This document shows, in pieces, positions 1-8,287 of a stretch of 64,000 bases of DNA. Under the pieces are notes generated by a model. It saw only the letters and a list, made by a program, of their open reading frames with translations, ran no database searches and had not been told where the DNA came from. Within the stretch, counting starts at the first letter, position 1; each line of letters starts with the position of its first letter. The stretch lies in contig JAVLUZ010000273.1 in the NCBI GenBank assembly GCA_036768485.1, positions 1,182,963 to 1,246,962 of the forward strand, read 5' to 3'. The position numbers were made by a program, and so were the translations under genes. The DNA is from Mermis nigrescens (Eukaryota; Nematoda; Enoplea; Mermithida; Mermithidae).

Positions 1-255
1 AAATTGCGTTTGCAAAAATCCAATATTGACTTAGTAATAGAGGTGTAAAGTTCGAAATCAGAGGTGTAACATTGGGCGAAAAAACACATTTATCCGTTTT
101 TTGATTGGTCTATATGTCGAAAATTTTGCGGGACAAACGTTTTCCACATATAAACGATTCAGAGGCTACAAACTGGCCCAAACCAAATTGCTTAATATTC
201 AATGAGAACTTAGGTTCAGATTTTAAAGTTCCAGGTAAATCAAAGAAAATACAAA
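1..255 (-). repeat. Fragment of dispersed repeat (tgtaaa-rich family)
   Basis: The first 255 bases match 30361-30600 almost base for base and, in inverse orientation, parts of 39830-40020 and 57120-57240. They therefore belong to the dispersed family that also includes 37049-40688 and 54663-57913. The copy is cut by the window edge. No coding potential is evident. Confidence 0.7.
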
Positions 256-261
256 TAGAGT

Positions 262-2028
262 GCTTTCTAAGGGAATTATAGTAGCTCTGATTAGCTTTTT
301 TGAGCCAAGAAAAGGCTATACAGCAATGTTTTTTCGGCCAAAATGGCTATATATAACCCATCAGATTTTGAAAGCGCAGGGGATAATACTTCCTCTCACC
401 TTAGACGGGCAGCAGTCAAATTCTGGGGAGTCCGATGGAGCTAAATTGCCAAAAATAGAACTGAAACTTCAATTTTGGGGGGTTCACTGGATTCTGGAGA
501 GTTTAGCCATGACTCCCATACCCGTTTTTGACTCTAACCCCCATGCCCATGTTCGGGCACTGTTCGTCAAAGGGGTCAAACTTTCCCCACAAGAAGATTT
601 GTGGTCTAATAATCTTCAATTTTCCCACTCCCATATCTTAACACTACTTTTGGGCGTGGGGGGTTGGAGGGTTCTAACCCCCTAGAAGTTGATATAACCC
701 CCCTCCTCCGTAAATTACTGTAGACCCCCAGAATTCTATTTTTAGTAAAATTTTTGGTGATTTAGCCCATCCTGACTCCTCCCAGAATTTGGGTGCTGCC
801 CATGTATGATTACTATTCCTTACTGAGTAAAGTTCGGTTGGCAGCCATACTAGGATATATTAGTTGATAATCCATTTCCGATTCTCGTTGCGAAAGTTCA
901 CTGACGATGTTTCGGTATAGGAAATAACGCGAATGATTAATTGAAAAACCCAAGCTAAATCACGGACATTAAATATTTTTATAATGAATCATTGCTAACG
1001 GTAATTTCTGGGTCTAGAGTCTACTATGTAGACCGAATTTCTGTGAAAAATGGGCAAAATTATTGCGCTAAAAATAAATTTAAAACTTCCCCGCGGGCGC
1101 TCGAAAACGGTCAAAAACTGATGGCCTCTTGAAAATGCGTTAATTTGTCAATTTTTATTTATTTTCGGTCGTCATTTAGCTTCATGTTTATCAGTTTTTT
1201 AAGTTTTGCACGCTGGGATTCAGGCTAGATTTATCAGACTCACCTCCACACTCATGTCTGAGAATCACTATTGCAAATAGTTTTGTGTAATGTATTAGTA
1301 AAAACATACTTAAAGCCAAGTTTTATAAGAAGATAGTCATACATATGTACATACGAGTACATATGTGCAAGGTAACAAAAATAAGCTAACAGACGAATTT
1401 ACGGAACGGACAAATCAAAATTTAGACACAGTTCTGTCGGTTAGTACACTTTTGTGAAGCTACAAACGGGAAATCACATGTAAAATATAAACGGTGCGAA
1501 TCATTAGATCAGAAAACTCCGCTTTAGTTTTTCTCATTTTCCCTTAAAATCTCATTACAATTTTTCCAGAAATTAAGCGACAACTGTTTTGATTATGGTG
1601 GGACCTGAAAAGCCTTTAAAGCAATAACCCTTCGTATAGTGTGACCTTTAATCACTTTATTAACATTTTCCTTATCTCTGTGTCTACAATGTTGTTTAGC
1701 CCCGTTTTGGCTCCACTTACATCATTTTCAATGGCTAAGCTCTATGAGAGGTTAAAGAGCAGTAAGAAATGAGCATTTTGCAAAATGAATAAATAGAGTT
1801 CTAGTAAAAAATTTAGTAGTTTGTTTACTTTTCAGCTTTTCAATTGCATCCCCTGCTTGTGTTTAACACACCAGGTGCCTATTTTTATGCATTGTAATAG
1901 TTTTAAGTTGTGAGTTGTATTGCAACTCTTTCAAAAATAATTTTCATAAAAAGTACCTAATATATGTACGTATTTAGAAAGAGCATAAAAAGTGCATAAA
2001 ACGAAAGTAATAATTGTCAAAACACATA
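262..2028 (+). repeat. Dispersed repeat block, copy 1 (copy 2 at 33612-36031)
   Basis: This block aligns collinearly with 33612-36031, from the gtagctctgattagctt region to the gtaataattgtcaaa region. Copy 2 is longer because it carries extra insertions at 34036-34467 and 35787-35964, and this copy preserves the empty sites for both. ORFs inside it are not conserved between the copies, so I treat it as non-coding repeated DNA. Confidence 0.75.
400..808. mobile_element. Degenerate MITE fragments (GTGGGCAGC family)
   Basis: The stretch contains diagnostic pieces of the MITE family seen intact at 10777-11033: a GGGCAGCAGTCAAATTCTGGG-like start near 404, a cccccatgcccatgt end near 545, and a second gggtgctgcccatgtatg end near 790-808. 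The copies are old and overlapping, and target-site duplications cannot be recognised. They are shared with the duplicate block at 33.7-34.6 kb, so they predate the duplication. Confidence 0.4.
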
Positions 2029-2036
2029 CAGATTGT

Positions 2037-2138
2037 GAGACGCACGGAAGTGCGTCGCACCTCTTAGAAGACGTTTGTGATGCAGTGTTGAAGTCTAGCG
2101 TGACGTCACATTAAGGGGAAGCGCACTTTGTGCGTCTC
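2037..2138. mobile_element. 102-bp hairpin MITE with ~18-bp terminal inverted repeats
   Basis: The segment begins GAGACGCACGGAAGTGCG and ends GCGCACTTTGTGCGTCTC. These are inverted repeats differing at about three positions. The 5' arm is itself a perfect 7-bp hairpin (GACGCAC/GTGCGTC, GGAA loop). The similarity to the duplicate block at 33.6-36.0 kb stops just before it. A convincing target-site duplication is not visible (at most a 3-bp TGT). Confidence 0.45.
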
Positions 2139-2514
2139 TGTATAATAGCCCAGGTCAGCAAATTGTTCTGTCAGAGCTAGCACCTGGACCAGTGGGTATT
2201 TTTTATGGGTTTTTTTGAAGATGGGGTACCTAATGTAGATGATGCCGCCGTTTTTTTCCGCATTCGACCAATAGTTCCTTATTTTTCGCAGTTTTTACCC
2301 TCTTTTTACTGATTTTTTGCTCCAGCTTCGACTAATCTCCGCAATTTCGGCCGGATAGAAATAAAATTTATACTATCAGAATGAGAATGTTTTTGTCTCA
2401 AAACACTTTTTTTAGTTTTGAAGTTGAGTATTAAGAAAGTTATCAAGCTTTAAAAAGTAGGTGCGTAACATAAACGTAATTGAAGACGACAACAAAGGAC
2501 GATTAGGCATAATA

Positions 2515-2945
2515 GAGGCTGATTTAGGCGTAGGACCATTGACCTGATAGAGGCTGATTTAAGCAATAAGCACTCGTGTGCATTACGTATCCGTGTTATG
2601 TTATCAGTGCAAATGTTGTTGGTATAAGTGCAACGGCGCATATTAGCGACTGAGTTCGCGTTTAATGTAACAGGTACGTAAAAAGTAGACCTCCTACCAG
2701 AAAAAACTGCTGGAAGACCCACTAGACCCACCAAAAAGAGGCTGATTCAAGCAATAGACACTCGCGTGCGTTAGGTATCCGTGTTATATTATCAGCGCGT
2801 GTTATGTTGGTGTAGGTGCAAGGGTGCGTATTAGCGACTCAGTACGCATGTAATGTAACAGGTATGTACGTAATAATGTTGGTGTGGTATGAGTGCAACG
2901 GCGCATATCAGCAACTCAGTGCGCATTTAATGTAACGGGTAGGTA
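2515..2945. repeat. Degenerate tandem repeat, about 3 units
   Basis: A unit of roughly 150-200 bp recurs near 2545, 2735 and 2880. It holds agaggctgattyaagcaat, a tatccgtgttat piece, a gtgcaacggcgcatat piece and gcatttaatgtaac. The third unit is partial. Units differ by substitutions and small deletions. No reading frame runs through them. Confidence 0.6.
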
Positions 2946-2964
2946 CTAGGTAGTGTACGATTCG

Positions 2965-3012
2965 GAATGTGAGTTTTCTGCAAAATGTGTGGTGCACAAA
3001 ATACTCACATTC
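2965..3012. other. Inverted repeat (10-bp perfect stem)
   Basis: GAATGTGAGT at 2965-2974 pairs with ACTCACATTC at 3003-3012 across a 28-base loop. It sits about 270 bp outside the left end of the Polinton. Function is unknown and it could be chance in repeat-rich DNA. Confidence 0.35.
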
Positions 3013-3279
3013 TGCACAAAAACCATCACATTGTCACATTCCTCTGAAAATCTCAATTGGGCATATCTTAAGCGCGTTTCATAAAAATCACCTATTTGTA
3101 GTTGCATCAGCTAACAACTGACCAGCAAACCACCTTTCTGCGTGAGGTTGTATTAATTGACGATATTACCGACAAAAATTGAGATTCTTGGAGATATTGT
3201 CAAAACTCGGAGCACTTTGTCAACGATAATTTTCACTTCAGAACCAGGCTTAACGTTCGGGCCAACCCGGAAAACCTAA

Positions 3280-3285
3280 TACAAG
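3280..3285. other. Polinton target-site duplication, left (TACAAG)
   Basis: TACAAG immediately precedes AGTAGTAAGC and is repeated exactly at 12071-12076, directly after GCTTACTACT. Six base pairs is the duplication length known for Polintons. Confidence 0.92.
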
Positions 3286-3943
3286 AGTAGTAAGCCGTGC
3301 TTCCCTAGGGAGCAACGTTATAACATAGCCTGTGTTATAGCATAGGCGGAGGGAGCTCAGAATCTGCTCCCTGGCTTTTCCCAGGGAGCAAAGCTTTAGC
3401 ATAGTCTGTGCTATGGCATAGGAGGAAATTTCTGGGGAAATTTCCATGGGGAAATTCCATGGGGAAATTTTGAAGAGGCGTAACTCACGAACCAGCGGTC
3501 GGATTGGGCCGAAATTTTAGGGGTAGGATGAACACCTTATTAGCAAACTATTAAAAAAATTTTGATGGAGCACCTACAGTATACCAGCAGAAGTTTACAC
3601 TTTTCCATAACTCAAGAACCAATGGCCGGATTTTGTTAAAATTTTCAGGAAATGATGTATATAGGCGAGGCATGCCGCGCAAATAATTTTAGCGCGCAGA
3701 CTATAGTATACCAATTAACTTTACACTTTCTCATATAGCACTATATCTCAAGAACTATAGGGCGGATTTAGCTCAAATTTTCAGGATATCATATATAAAC
3801 CGTTAGCTCTCCTATGCACAAAATTTTAGCGCGCAACCTACAGTATACCAATTTTTGTTTACACTACTTGATTTTAAGCAATTTTAAGGATCAATTGGGT
3901 GCACGCGCTTAGGCAGGGGGTCCAGAGTCAGACAGGGGACACT
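3286..3943. repeat. Polinton left terminal inverted repeat
   Basis: This ~658-bp arm is the inverse of 11364-12070. The similarity ends inward at gacaggggacact. It contains self-complementary pieces such as ttataacatagcctgtgttataa and the repeated ggaaatttccatggggaaa motif. An interior part recurs as gtttacact...agaactat stretches. Differences from the right arm include a C-rich insertion of several tens of bases in the right arm. No ORF is likely to be real. Confidence 0.92.
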
Positions 3944-4339
3944 CCCTGGCTTAAATATGGAATAATTATATTGCTATTTTGGCTGCAGCATTATGCTGTA
4001 AAATATCGTTTTTAATAAAGCGAATAATGTAGAGGATGGTTAGAGTGCATAAAATTGCAATACAACTCAGAATCTCATTAGAAATTGCACCAAGCTCTTC
4101 TTTATGTCAGCATTTTTTGTTACTTTCTAGGCACCTTCCCTCAACATTAATTCCATAGGTACAAATTTCATAGACTCAAGTTTTGGAAAACAGGTGGTTA
4201 AATTCTTCCAATCAGAAACTTGAAAATCGCAGCTGTCTCTCAAAATCATGTTTTGAACTGATCTTGGAAGCCTATTATAGTCTGCTAAATTGTGACACAC
4301 TACGGTAGACTCATTTGCATAATGATCACAGGTTTGTAT

Positions 4340-5119
4340 TTATAGCCGATACCTGAAATGCAATTTGACAATTGTTTTGCCAAATTCAAAAGGCACAGGT
4401 TTATCTTGATCACTTTTAATATTCACTTCAATGGTATTGAATGATTTTTTGAGCACAGGTATATAATGCGGACTGATATATGCATGATTAACAATATCCA
4501 TATATTTTCCTTCTATATTCACAACCTGCAGAAGCGGTGCAAAAACATTTCCAACGATTTGAGGCTCAACTATATCGCAATATACGTAAAAGTTATGCAT
4601 TCCACCCAGCATGTCGGGTGAATGGTGCGCAACTATGTTTAATTCTTTTTTGACAGTATAATCTATATTGCTAAGCTGGTTCTCTAGAAATCCTAGCATA
4701 TACATTAAATGCTTTGTCAGCTTTACACTTTGAATATATTCGGTATTGATTGTTAAGTGACAAAATTTCCTATTTTCATCATACTTTATGCCAAAATATT
4801 GCATGTAATCAAATTTGTCTATTTGGCTGACCGTTTTTATTCCATTTCTCATGGCTTGAATAAGGTCATGTATATTTAAATATCTTGCTCGAGGAATAAG
4901 CAATTTTTGTTGCACATTGTTTTTGATGTCGTAAAACTGTATCATATTCTGCTCCTCGGCAACATTGTGCCATGTATTTGCATAAATTATTTCAGCTAAC
5001 CCAACCTCCCAGTCGCCAGTTAATGCGATTTGTCTAGGCAGATTGGTAACAAAAGTGGCTGCAGTATTTGTTTCTTGTGAATTGCTCGGAAGCGTTATGT
5101 AAAACTGTTTCATATCCAT
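4340..5119 (-). CDS. Polinton minor capsid (penton-like) protein
   Basis: 259 aa. It begins with the FYITLPSNS type of start typical of the Polinton penton-like gene. Towards the C-terminus it carries the conserved block HHSPDMLGGMHNFYVYCDIVEP followed by a PLLQVV segment (about residues 164-200), which recurs in this family in many animals. The family is predicted to form a single jelly-roll vertex protein. The frame is intact. A decayed relative is present at 58071-58800 and aligns throughout. The gene is the last of the minus-strand capsid cluster (ATPase-MCP, protease, penton) and starts 4 bp after the protease stop. Its TATAAATA box (5146-5153) lies inside the 3' end of the protease gene, 27 bp before this ATG. 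Identification rests on remembered family motifs; capsid function is inferred. Confidence 0.85.
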   Translation of the reverse strand: MDMKQFYITLPSNSQETNTAATFVTNLPRQIALTGDWEVGLAEIIYANTWHNVAEEQNMIQFYDIKNNVQQKLLIPRARYLNIHDLIQAMRNGIKTVSQIDKFDYMQYFGIKYDENRKFCHLTINTEYIQSVKLTKHLMYMLGFLENQLSNIDYTVKKELNIVAHHSPDMLGGMHNFYVYCDIVEPQIVGNVFAPLLQVVNIEGKYMDIVNHAYISPHYIPVLKKSFNTIEVNIKSDQDKPVPFEFGKTIVKLHFRYRL

Positions 5120-5123
5120 TTTT

Positions 5124-5540
5124 TTATAACCTTAGTTTATTGAAATATTTATAAAGTTTTTTACTGAGCATAGATAGAACAATGTTTGTGAAACTTATGC
5201 CTTTGCTCATGCAGACCAAAAAGTAGATACACATATGACCACAGCTGATTGAGAAAAGCCCTTGTACTCTCATATTATTGTATGTAAATGAGAGCACATT
5301 ATCAGAAATGTATTTATGCAATTGCACAGGTGGTTCTAAGCCATAGCTGTCAAAATAGTTGCAATGCTTTTTATTTTGAAAATAAATTGCGACCCAGTGT
5401 GATCCTGGTTCCTCACTGGGGTCCAAATTTACAACTAGAGCAGCAGGGTAGGTTCTTATAGGTGGCAGACGATCTATTGGGAAAACGCCTGCAAATGTAT
5501 TATTATGTTTGAGAATTTTGAATATTTCAATAGTGTTCAT
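5124..5540 (-). CDS. Adenain-like cysteine protease (Polinton maturation protease)
   Basis: 138 aa. The catalytic layout of adenovirus-type proteases is visible: His48 in GSHWVAIYF, Asp64 in NYFDSYG, Gln93 as oxyanion residue, and Cys100 in SISCGHMCIYF. The 7-residue Gln-to-Cys spacing is that of adenain. This enzyme class cleaves capsid precursors during virion maturation. The frame is complete and shorter than adenovirus proteases (~200 aa), as usual in Polintons. The start lies just after the MCP stop; a weaker GATAAAAA box sits about 35 bp upstream inside the MCP coding end. A broken homologue lies at 54390-54662 plus 57914-58060, interrupted by another repeat. The last codons double as the TATA box of the penton gene. 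Confidence 0.9.
   Translation of the reverse strand: MNTIEIFKILKHNNTFAGVFPIDRLPPIRTYPAALVVNLDPSEEPGSHWVAIYFQNKKHCNYFDSYGLEPPVQLHKYISDNVLSFTYNNMRVQGLFSISCGHMCIYFLVCMSKGISFTNIVLSMLSKKLYKYFNKLRL
5146..5153 (-). promoter_or_regulatory. TATA box of penton gene (TATAAATA)
   Basis: Reads TATAAATA on the minus strand inside the last codons of the protease. The penton ATG is 27 bp downstream. The same placement is kept in the decayed copy (TCTATAAATA at 58034-58043, ATG at 58071), which argues against chance. Confidence 0.7.
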
Positions 5541-5542
5541 GT

Positions 5543-6904
5543 TTATGCATCATAGTCATGAAACGTGTTTCGGTTTTTATCAATCATTATTAAGTTATCA
5601 AATTCAGCATATAAAATGATTTCAATGCCAGAATCGGGCAAATTCTCAGAAAACCTAACAGCGATGCTTGTTGTTCCTTCACTGACTAGGTCCCAGTGTC
5701 CTCCATCATCTGCATCAGGAGTCAAATCGAACACAAAGAAGCAGTGACTTGTTTTAAAATCTTCTCTGCTAATGAAATTACCTTCATGCCCAATATCTAA
5801 TGCATCAAACATCTGAGTATAGGCTTGCAAGTACCTGTCATGTTTAAATGAAATGCTGAGTGGGTAAGCAGGATACGTTATACCTCCACACGTTACTTTT
5901 ACATCATTTATGCTGAACGGTTTGAAGTTGAAAGGCGATTTTGCTAGATTGCCTCGATAAGCACTGCCTTCAACACATACAATACGCCGAGGGAGCTGAC
6001 CAGTAAACAATGTATAATTGGGCGTTTCTCTAGCAGGATTTGAAATGTGCAAATTGGTCAAAGCTACTCTCCTTATGGGATATTTTGCTGTATAGGAAAG
6101 CATTGTTTGCCCAAGAGCTAAATTCACAGTGTCCAAAACCTCAACTTTTCGAATAAATAATTTCATTTGTGAGACTTTCAAGTCAAGGCTGACATCCTCA
6201 AAGCACTGCAAAACAAATGCATTATTATTTCTGTGTAATTCTAGGCGGAAATCGGTAAAATTAACTAAATATCTGTCTTGCAAGAACATGTCAATGTGCA
6301 GTGGGGCCGCAACTTCCACAACATTTTCATCTTTAAACATTTTTGAGCGTTTTTTGAAAGCTTCATTGTCTTTTGTGTCAACATCACTTCCACCTTCGTG
6401 AAAGTACAGCGCAGAATAAGCTTCTAGAAAATATTTAGCGTTGGCAGGATAGAGCTGTCTGGAAAGCATTTGTGCCTGTAGCTGATCAGCAGGGTGTTTG
6501 AATAAAACTATATAATCAGAGTTGATGCGTGAAGTTCTTAGACCATCAAAGAAAACGTTTTGAACGATGTGTATAATGCTAATGTTCCAATGATGACAAC
6601 TCCTTGTAAAAAGTTGCACAATCTGGGCATTACCCTTGCTCTGTTGCATTAGATCATCGAGAATCAAAAGTTGAGGCACATGACTAAATTGTTTCAGGTA
6701 ATTAAAATCAGGAAGCCCTTCTATGAATGAAACATCATTTAATTTTTTATAAAGAGGCCGATTTTCTGCGAAGCACCACCAAATCTTTTTAATTTTAGTA
6801 TCAATTAGGCATGCTCTATTCTCAATTAATCGCTTGACAAATGTTGTTTTGCCTGACTTTGTTGGTTCTGAAACAAGGCAGGTGAAAGGATGTTGGAACA
6901 TCAT
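5543..6904 (-). CDS. Chimeric packaging ATPase - major capsid protein ORF
   Basis: 453 aa in one open frame. Residues 1 to about 163 are the N-terminal part of an FtsK/HerA-type (A32-like) packaging ATPase. It has a Walker A variant SEPTKSGKTTF (residues 12-22, with Glu where Gly is usual), Walker B LLILDD (79-84) and the start FQHPFTCLV typical of this family. From about residue 164 (SALYFHEGGS, near base 6416) the sequence is the C-terminal two-thirds of the Polinton major capsid protein. Its markers are APLHIDMF, AKYPIRRV, LFTGQLPRRI, CFFVFDLTPD and the ending YAEFDNLIMIDKNRNTF. The ATPase C-terminus, the MCP N-terminus and the DNA between are gone. The relative at 53285-54385 has MCP sequence continuing upstream of this point, which places the joint. 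An intact double-jelly-roll MCP or working ATPase cannot be made from this ORF alone. An assembly artefact or deletion is possible. Confidence 0.88.
   Translation of the reverse strand: MMFQHPFTCLVSEPTKSGKTTFVKRLIENRACLIDTKIKKIWWCFAENRPLYKKLNDVSFIEGLPDFNYLKQFSHVPQLLILDDLMQQSKGNAQIVQLFTRSCHHWNISIIHIVQNVFFDGLRTSRINSDYIVLFKHPADQLQAQMLSRQLYPANAKYFLEAYSALYFHEGGSDVDTKDNEAFKKRSKMFKDENVVEVAAPLHIDMFLQDRYLVNFTDFRLELHRNNNAFVLQCFEDVSLDLKVSQMKLFIRKVEVLDTVNLALGQTMLSYTAKYPIRRVALTNLHISNPARETPNYTLFTGQLPRRIVCVEGSAYRGNLAKSPFNFKPFSINDVKVTCGGITYPAYPLSISFKHDRYLQAYTQMFDALDIGHEGNFISREDFKTSHCFFVFDLTPDADDGGHWDLVSEGTTSIAVRFSENLPDSGIEIILYAEFDNLIMIDKNRNTFHDYDA
5574..5581 (-). promoter_or_regulatory. Weak TATA-like box of protease gene (GATAAAAA)
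   Basis: ATTGATAAAAA on the minus strand, inside the MCP coding end and about 35 bp before the protease ATG. The same string is present at the matching place in the second element (near 54347-54358). It is encoded by conserved MCP residues, so conservation may reflect protein rather than promoter. Confidence 0.35.
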
Positions 6905-6950
6905 GGTTTTAGGTATAAATATAAGTTTATCAGGAAGTATTTATAGAAAA
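6905..6950. promoter_or_regulatory. Divergent promoter with two interlocked TATA boxes
   Basis: Only 46 bp separate the ATGs of the ATPase-MCP ORF (minus, 6904) and the TBP gene (plus, 6951). TATAAATA on the plus strand at 6914-6921 lies about 30 bp before the TBP start. CTATAAATA on the minus strand at 6938-6946 lies about 34 bp before the ATPase start. Each box therefore sits nearer the start codon of the opposite gene, so the two transcripts would start almost at their ATGs and overlap at the 5' ends. Confidence 0.7.
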
Positions 6951-7469
6951 ATGGTGACTATACAAAATATTTTACTGACTACAGCACTACCCCATACGCT
7001 TAACCTCGAAGAAATCTACCAGAAATTACCAAAGACTGCACAATACAATTATTTGAGCTTTCCAGGAATTGTATTTCGACTACCTCAGGCAACATTACTG
7101 ATTTTCAAATCAGGTAAAATTGTATGTGTTGGAGCCAAAACAGTGAAAGATGGTGAAAGTGCTATAAAAGCAGCTGTAGATGCATTAAATGCTAGAAGTG
7201 ATGATTTAAAGGTGAAACCCCATATGTTTGCAGGTTCGGCAAATTTAGGGTTCTGCATTAATCTTTGCAAATTTTATGAGCTGGTGAAAAGAAAATGCAT
7301 GTATGAAGTGGAATTGTTTCCTGGTTTAATATACAAATTCAGAAATATAACATTTTTGCTGTTCACAAGCGGAAAATTGATCCTTACAGGTGCAAAACAG
7401 GAGCATGAGTTGCATAGAGCATATAAAATAGTTTCAACAATGCTTGAGAAATGCAGGTTAGATACATAA
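6951..7469 (+). CDS. TATA-binding protein (TBP) homologue carried by the Polinton
   Basis: 172 aa, about the size of the conserved TBP core, and made of the two direct repeats that form the TBP saddle. Repeat 1 holds LSFPGIVFRL and LLIFKSGKIVCVGAK. Repeat 2 holds AGSANLGFCI, ELFPGLIYKF and FLLFTSGKLILTGAK. The four phenylalanines that kink DNA in TBPs are present at residues 37, 52, 123 and 138. There is no N-terminal extension. I chose the ATG at 6951 because the protein aligns with the TBP core from there and the TATA box is 30 bp upstream; the longer frame from 6834 runs through the opposite-strand ATPase. It is a single exon and lies between other element genes, so it belongs to the element rather than to the flanking host DNA. 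The presumed role is recognition of the TATAAATA boxes of the element's own genes, either recruiting or replacing host TBP. The second repeat has substitutions at polar DNA-contact positions, so specificity may differ. A captured host gene is the likely origin. Confidence 0.9.
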   Translation: MVTIQNILLTTALPHTLNLEEIYQKLPKTAQYNYLSFPGIVFRLPQATLLIFKSGKIVCVGAKTVKDGESAIKAAVDALNARSDDLKVKPHMFAGSANLGFCINLCKFYELVKRKCMYEVELFPGLIYKFRNITFLLFTSGKLILTGAKQEHELHRAYKIVSTMLEKCRLDT

Positions 7470-7471
7470 TA

Positions 7472-7932
7472 TTTCAAACTTTACAAAAAATATTCCAAAC
7501 TTTACAAAAAATATTCCAAACTTTACAAAAAATATTCCAAACTTTACAAAAAATTTTCCAAACTTTACAAAAAATATTCCAAACTTTACAAAAAATATTC
7601 CAAACTTTACAAAAAATTTTCCAAACTTTACAAAAAATATTCCTAACTTTACAAAAAATTTTCCAAACTTTACAAAAAATATTCCAAACTTTACAAAAAA
7701 TATTCCAAACTTTACAAAAAATTTTCCAAAGTTTACAAAAAATATTCCAAACTTTGCAAAAGTACTATGCTTAAGCATGTAAAATTATTTCCAAACTTTA
7801 CAAAAAATTTTCCAAACTTTACAAAAAATTTTCCAAACTTTACAAAAAATATTCCAAACTTTACAAAAAATATTCCAAACTTTACAAAAAATGTTCCAAA
7901 CTTTACAAAAAATATTTCAAACTTTGCAAATT
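7472..7932. repeat. 21-bp minisatellite between convergent genes
   Basis: About 20 copies of a 21-bp unit (consensus ACTTTACAAAAAATATTCCAA, alternating with a TTTTCC variant). A 25-bp break at 7762-7786 contains the palindrome ATGCTTAAGCAT. The array starts 3 bp after the TBP stop and ends right before the stop of the opposing gene. The unit length is a multiple of three and lacks stops, so both strands show long spurious frames. It could act as a terminator or spacer between convergent transcripts. Confidence 0.9.
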
Positions 7933-7933
7933 T

Positions 7934-8254
7934 TTAGATCAATACTGATGACATGGATGAAGTTATGTGTTCATCAATGATTTTTGTATGGAGGTTCGCA
8001 AAGTAAAACCTAGCCTCAGGGCTTAAAAATTCCCACAAGTTAAACAGCAGGCAAAGATCGCCCTTTTTCAGGCGTTTTCTGATAAACTTTGAGAAGCTCA
8101 AAATAGCATGATCATCAAATTTGAGCAATGTTTGCCTATACTGGTTGCTCATTTTTGGCCAAAAATAATCACCAATGGCATCATTAGACAAATGTGCGTA
8201 TTGTGATAAACGATGTAGAATATGATTGAAAAAACACTGACCAATAGACTCCAT
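7934..8254 (-). CDS. Small Polinton protein, unknown function (paralogue of 9472-9798)
   Basis: 106 aa, intact. No known domain recognised. It appears to share a fold with the protein at 9472-9798: both have a DYFWPKMS / SCFWGYMS type motif (Gly/Asp, aromatic, FW, Met-Ser) near the middle. This is followed by a helix-rich region with a hydrophobic F/W heptad pattern and a KKGDLCLLFNLW / EKDIDSLCGLYA segment. No signal peptide or membrane segment. It is downstream of the integrase on the same strand. Its CTATAAATA box (8279-8287) overlaps the integrase stop codon and ends 25 bp before this ATG. The stop is directly followed by the 21-bp minisatellite. Confidence 0.7.
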   Translation of the reverse strand: MESIGQCFFNHILHRLSQYAHLSNDAIGDYFWPKMSNQYRQTLLKFDDHAILSFSKFIRKRLKKGDLCLLFNLWEFLSPEARFYFANLHTKIIDEHITSSMSSVLI

Positions 8255-8278
8255 TTTTGATCTTAAGATTTAACTTAC

Positions 8279-8287
8279 TATTTATAG
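8279..8287 (-). promoter_or_regulatory. TATA box of the 106-aa gene, overlapping the integrase stop
   Basis: CTATAAATA on the minus strand. The TAA within it is the integrase stop codon (8282-8284). The ATG at 8254 is 25 bp downstream. Confidence 0.65.

Noticed and set aside
6834..6950. Upstream extension of the TBP gene to the ATG at 6834
   Set aside because: It would read through the ATPase N-terminus on the other strand; TBP similarity and the TATA box both favour 6951.
7451..7778. ~106-codon frames on both strands over the minisatellite
   Set aside because: The 21-bp period has no stops in either direction; the frames reflect the repeat, not genes.
7472..7932. CRISPR array
   Set aside because: Units are contiguous without unique spacers, and the genome is eukaryotic.
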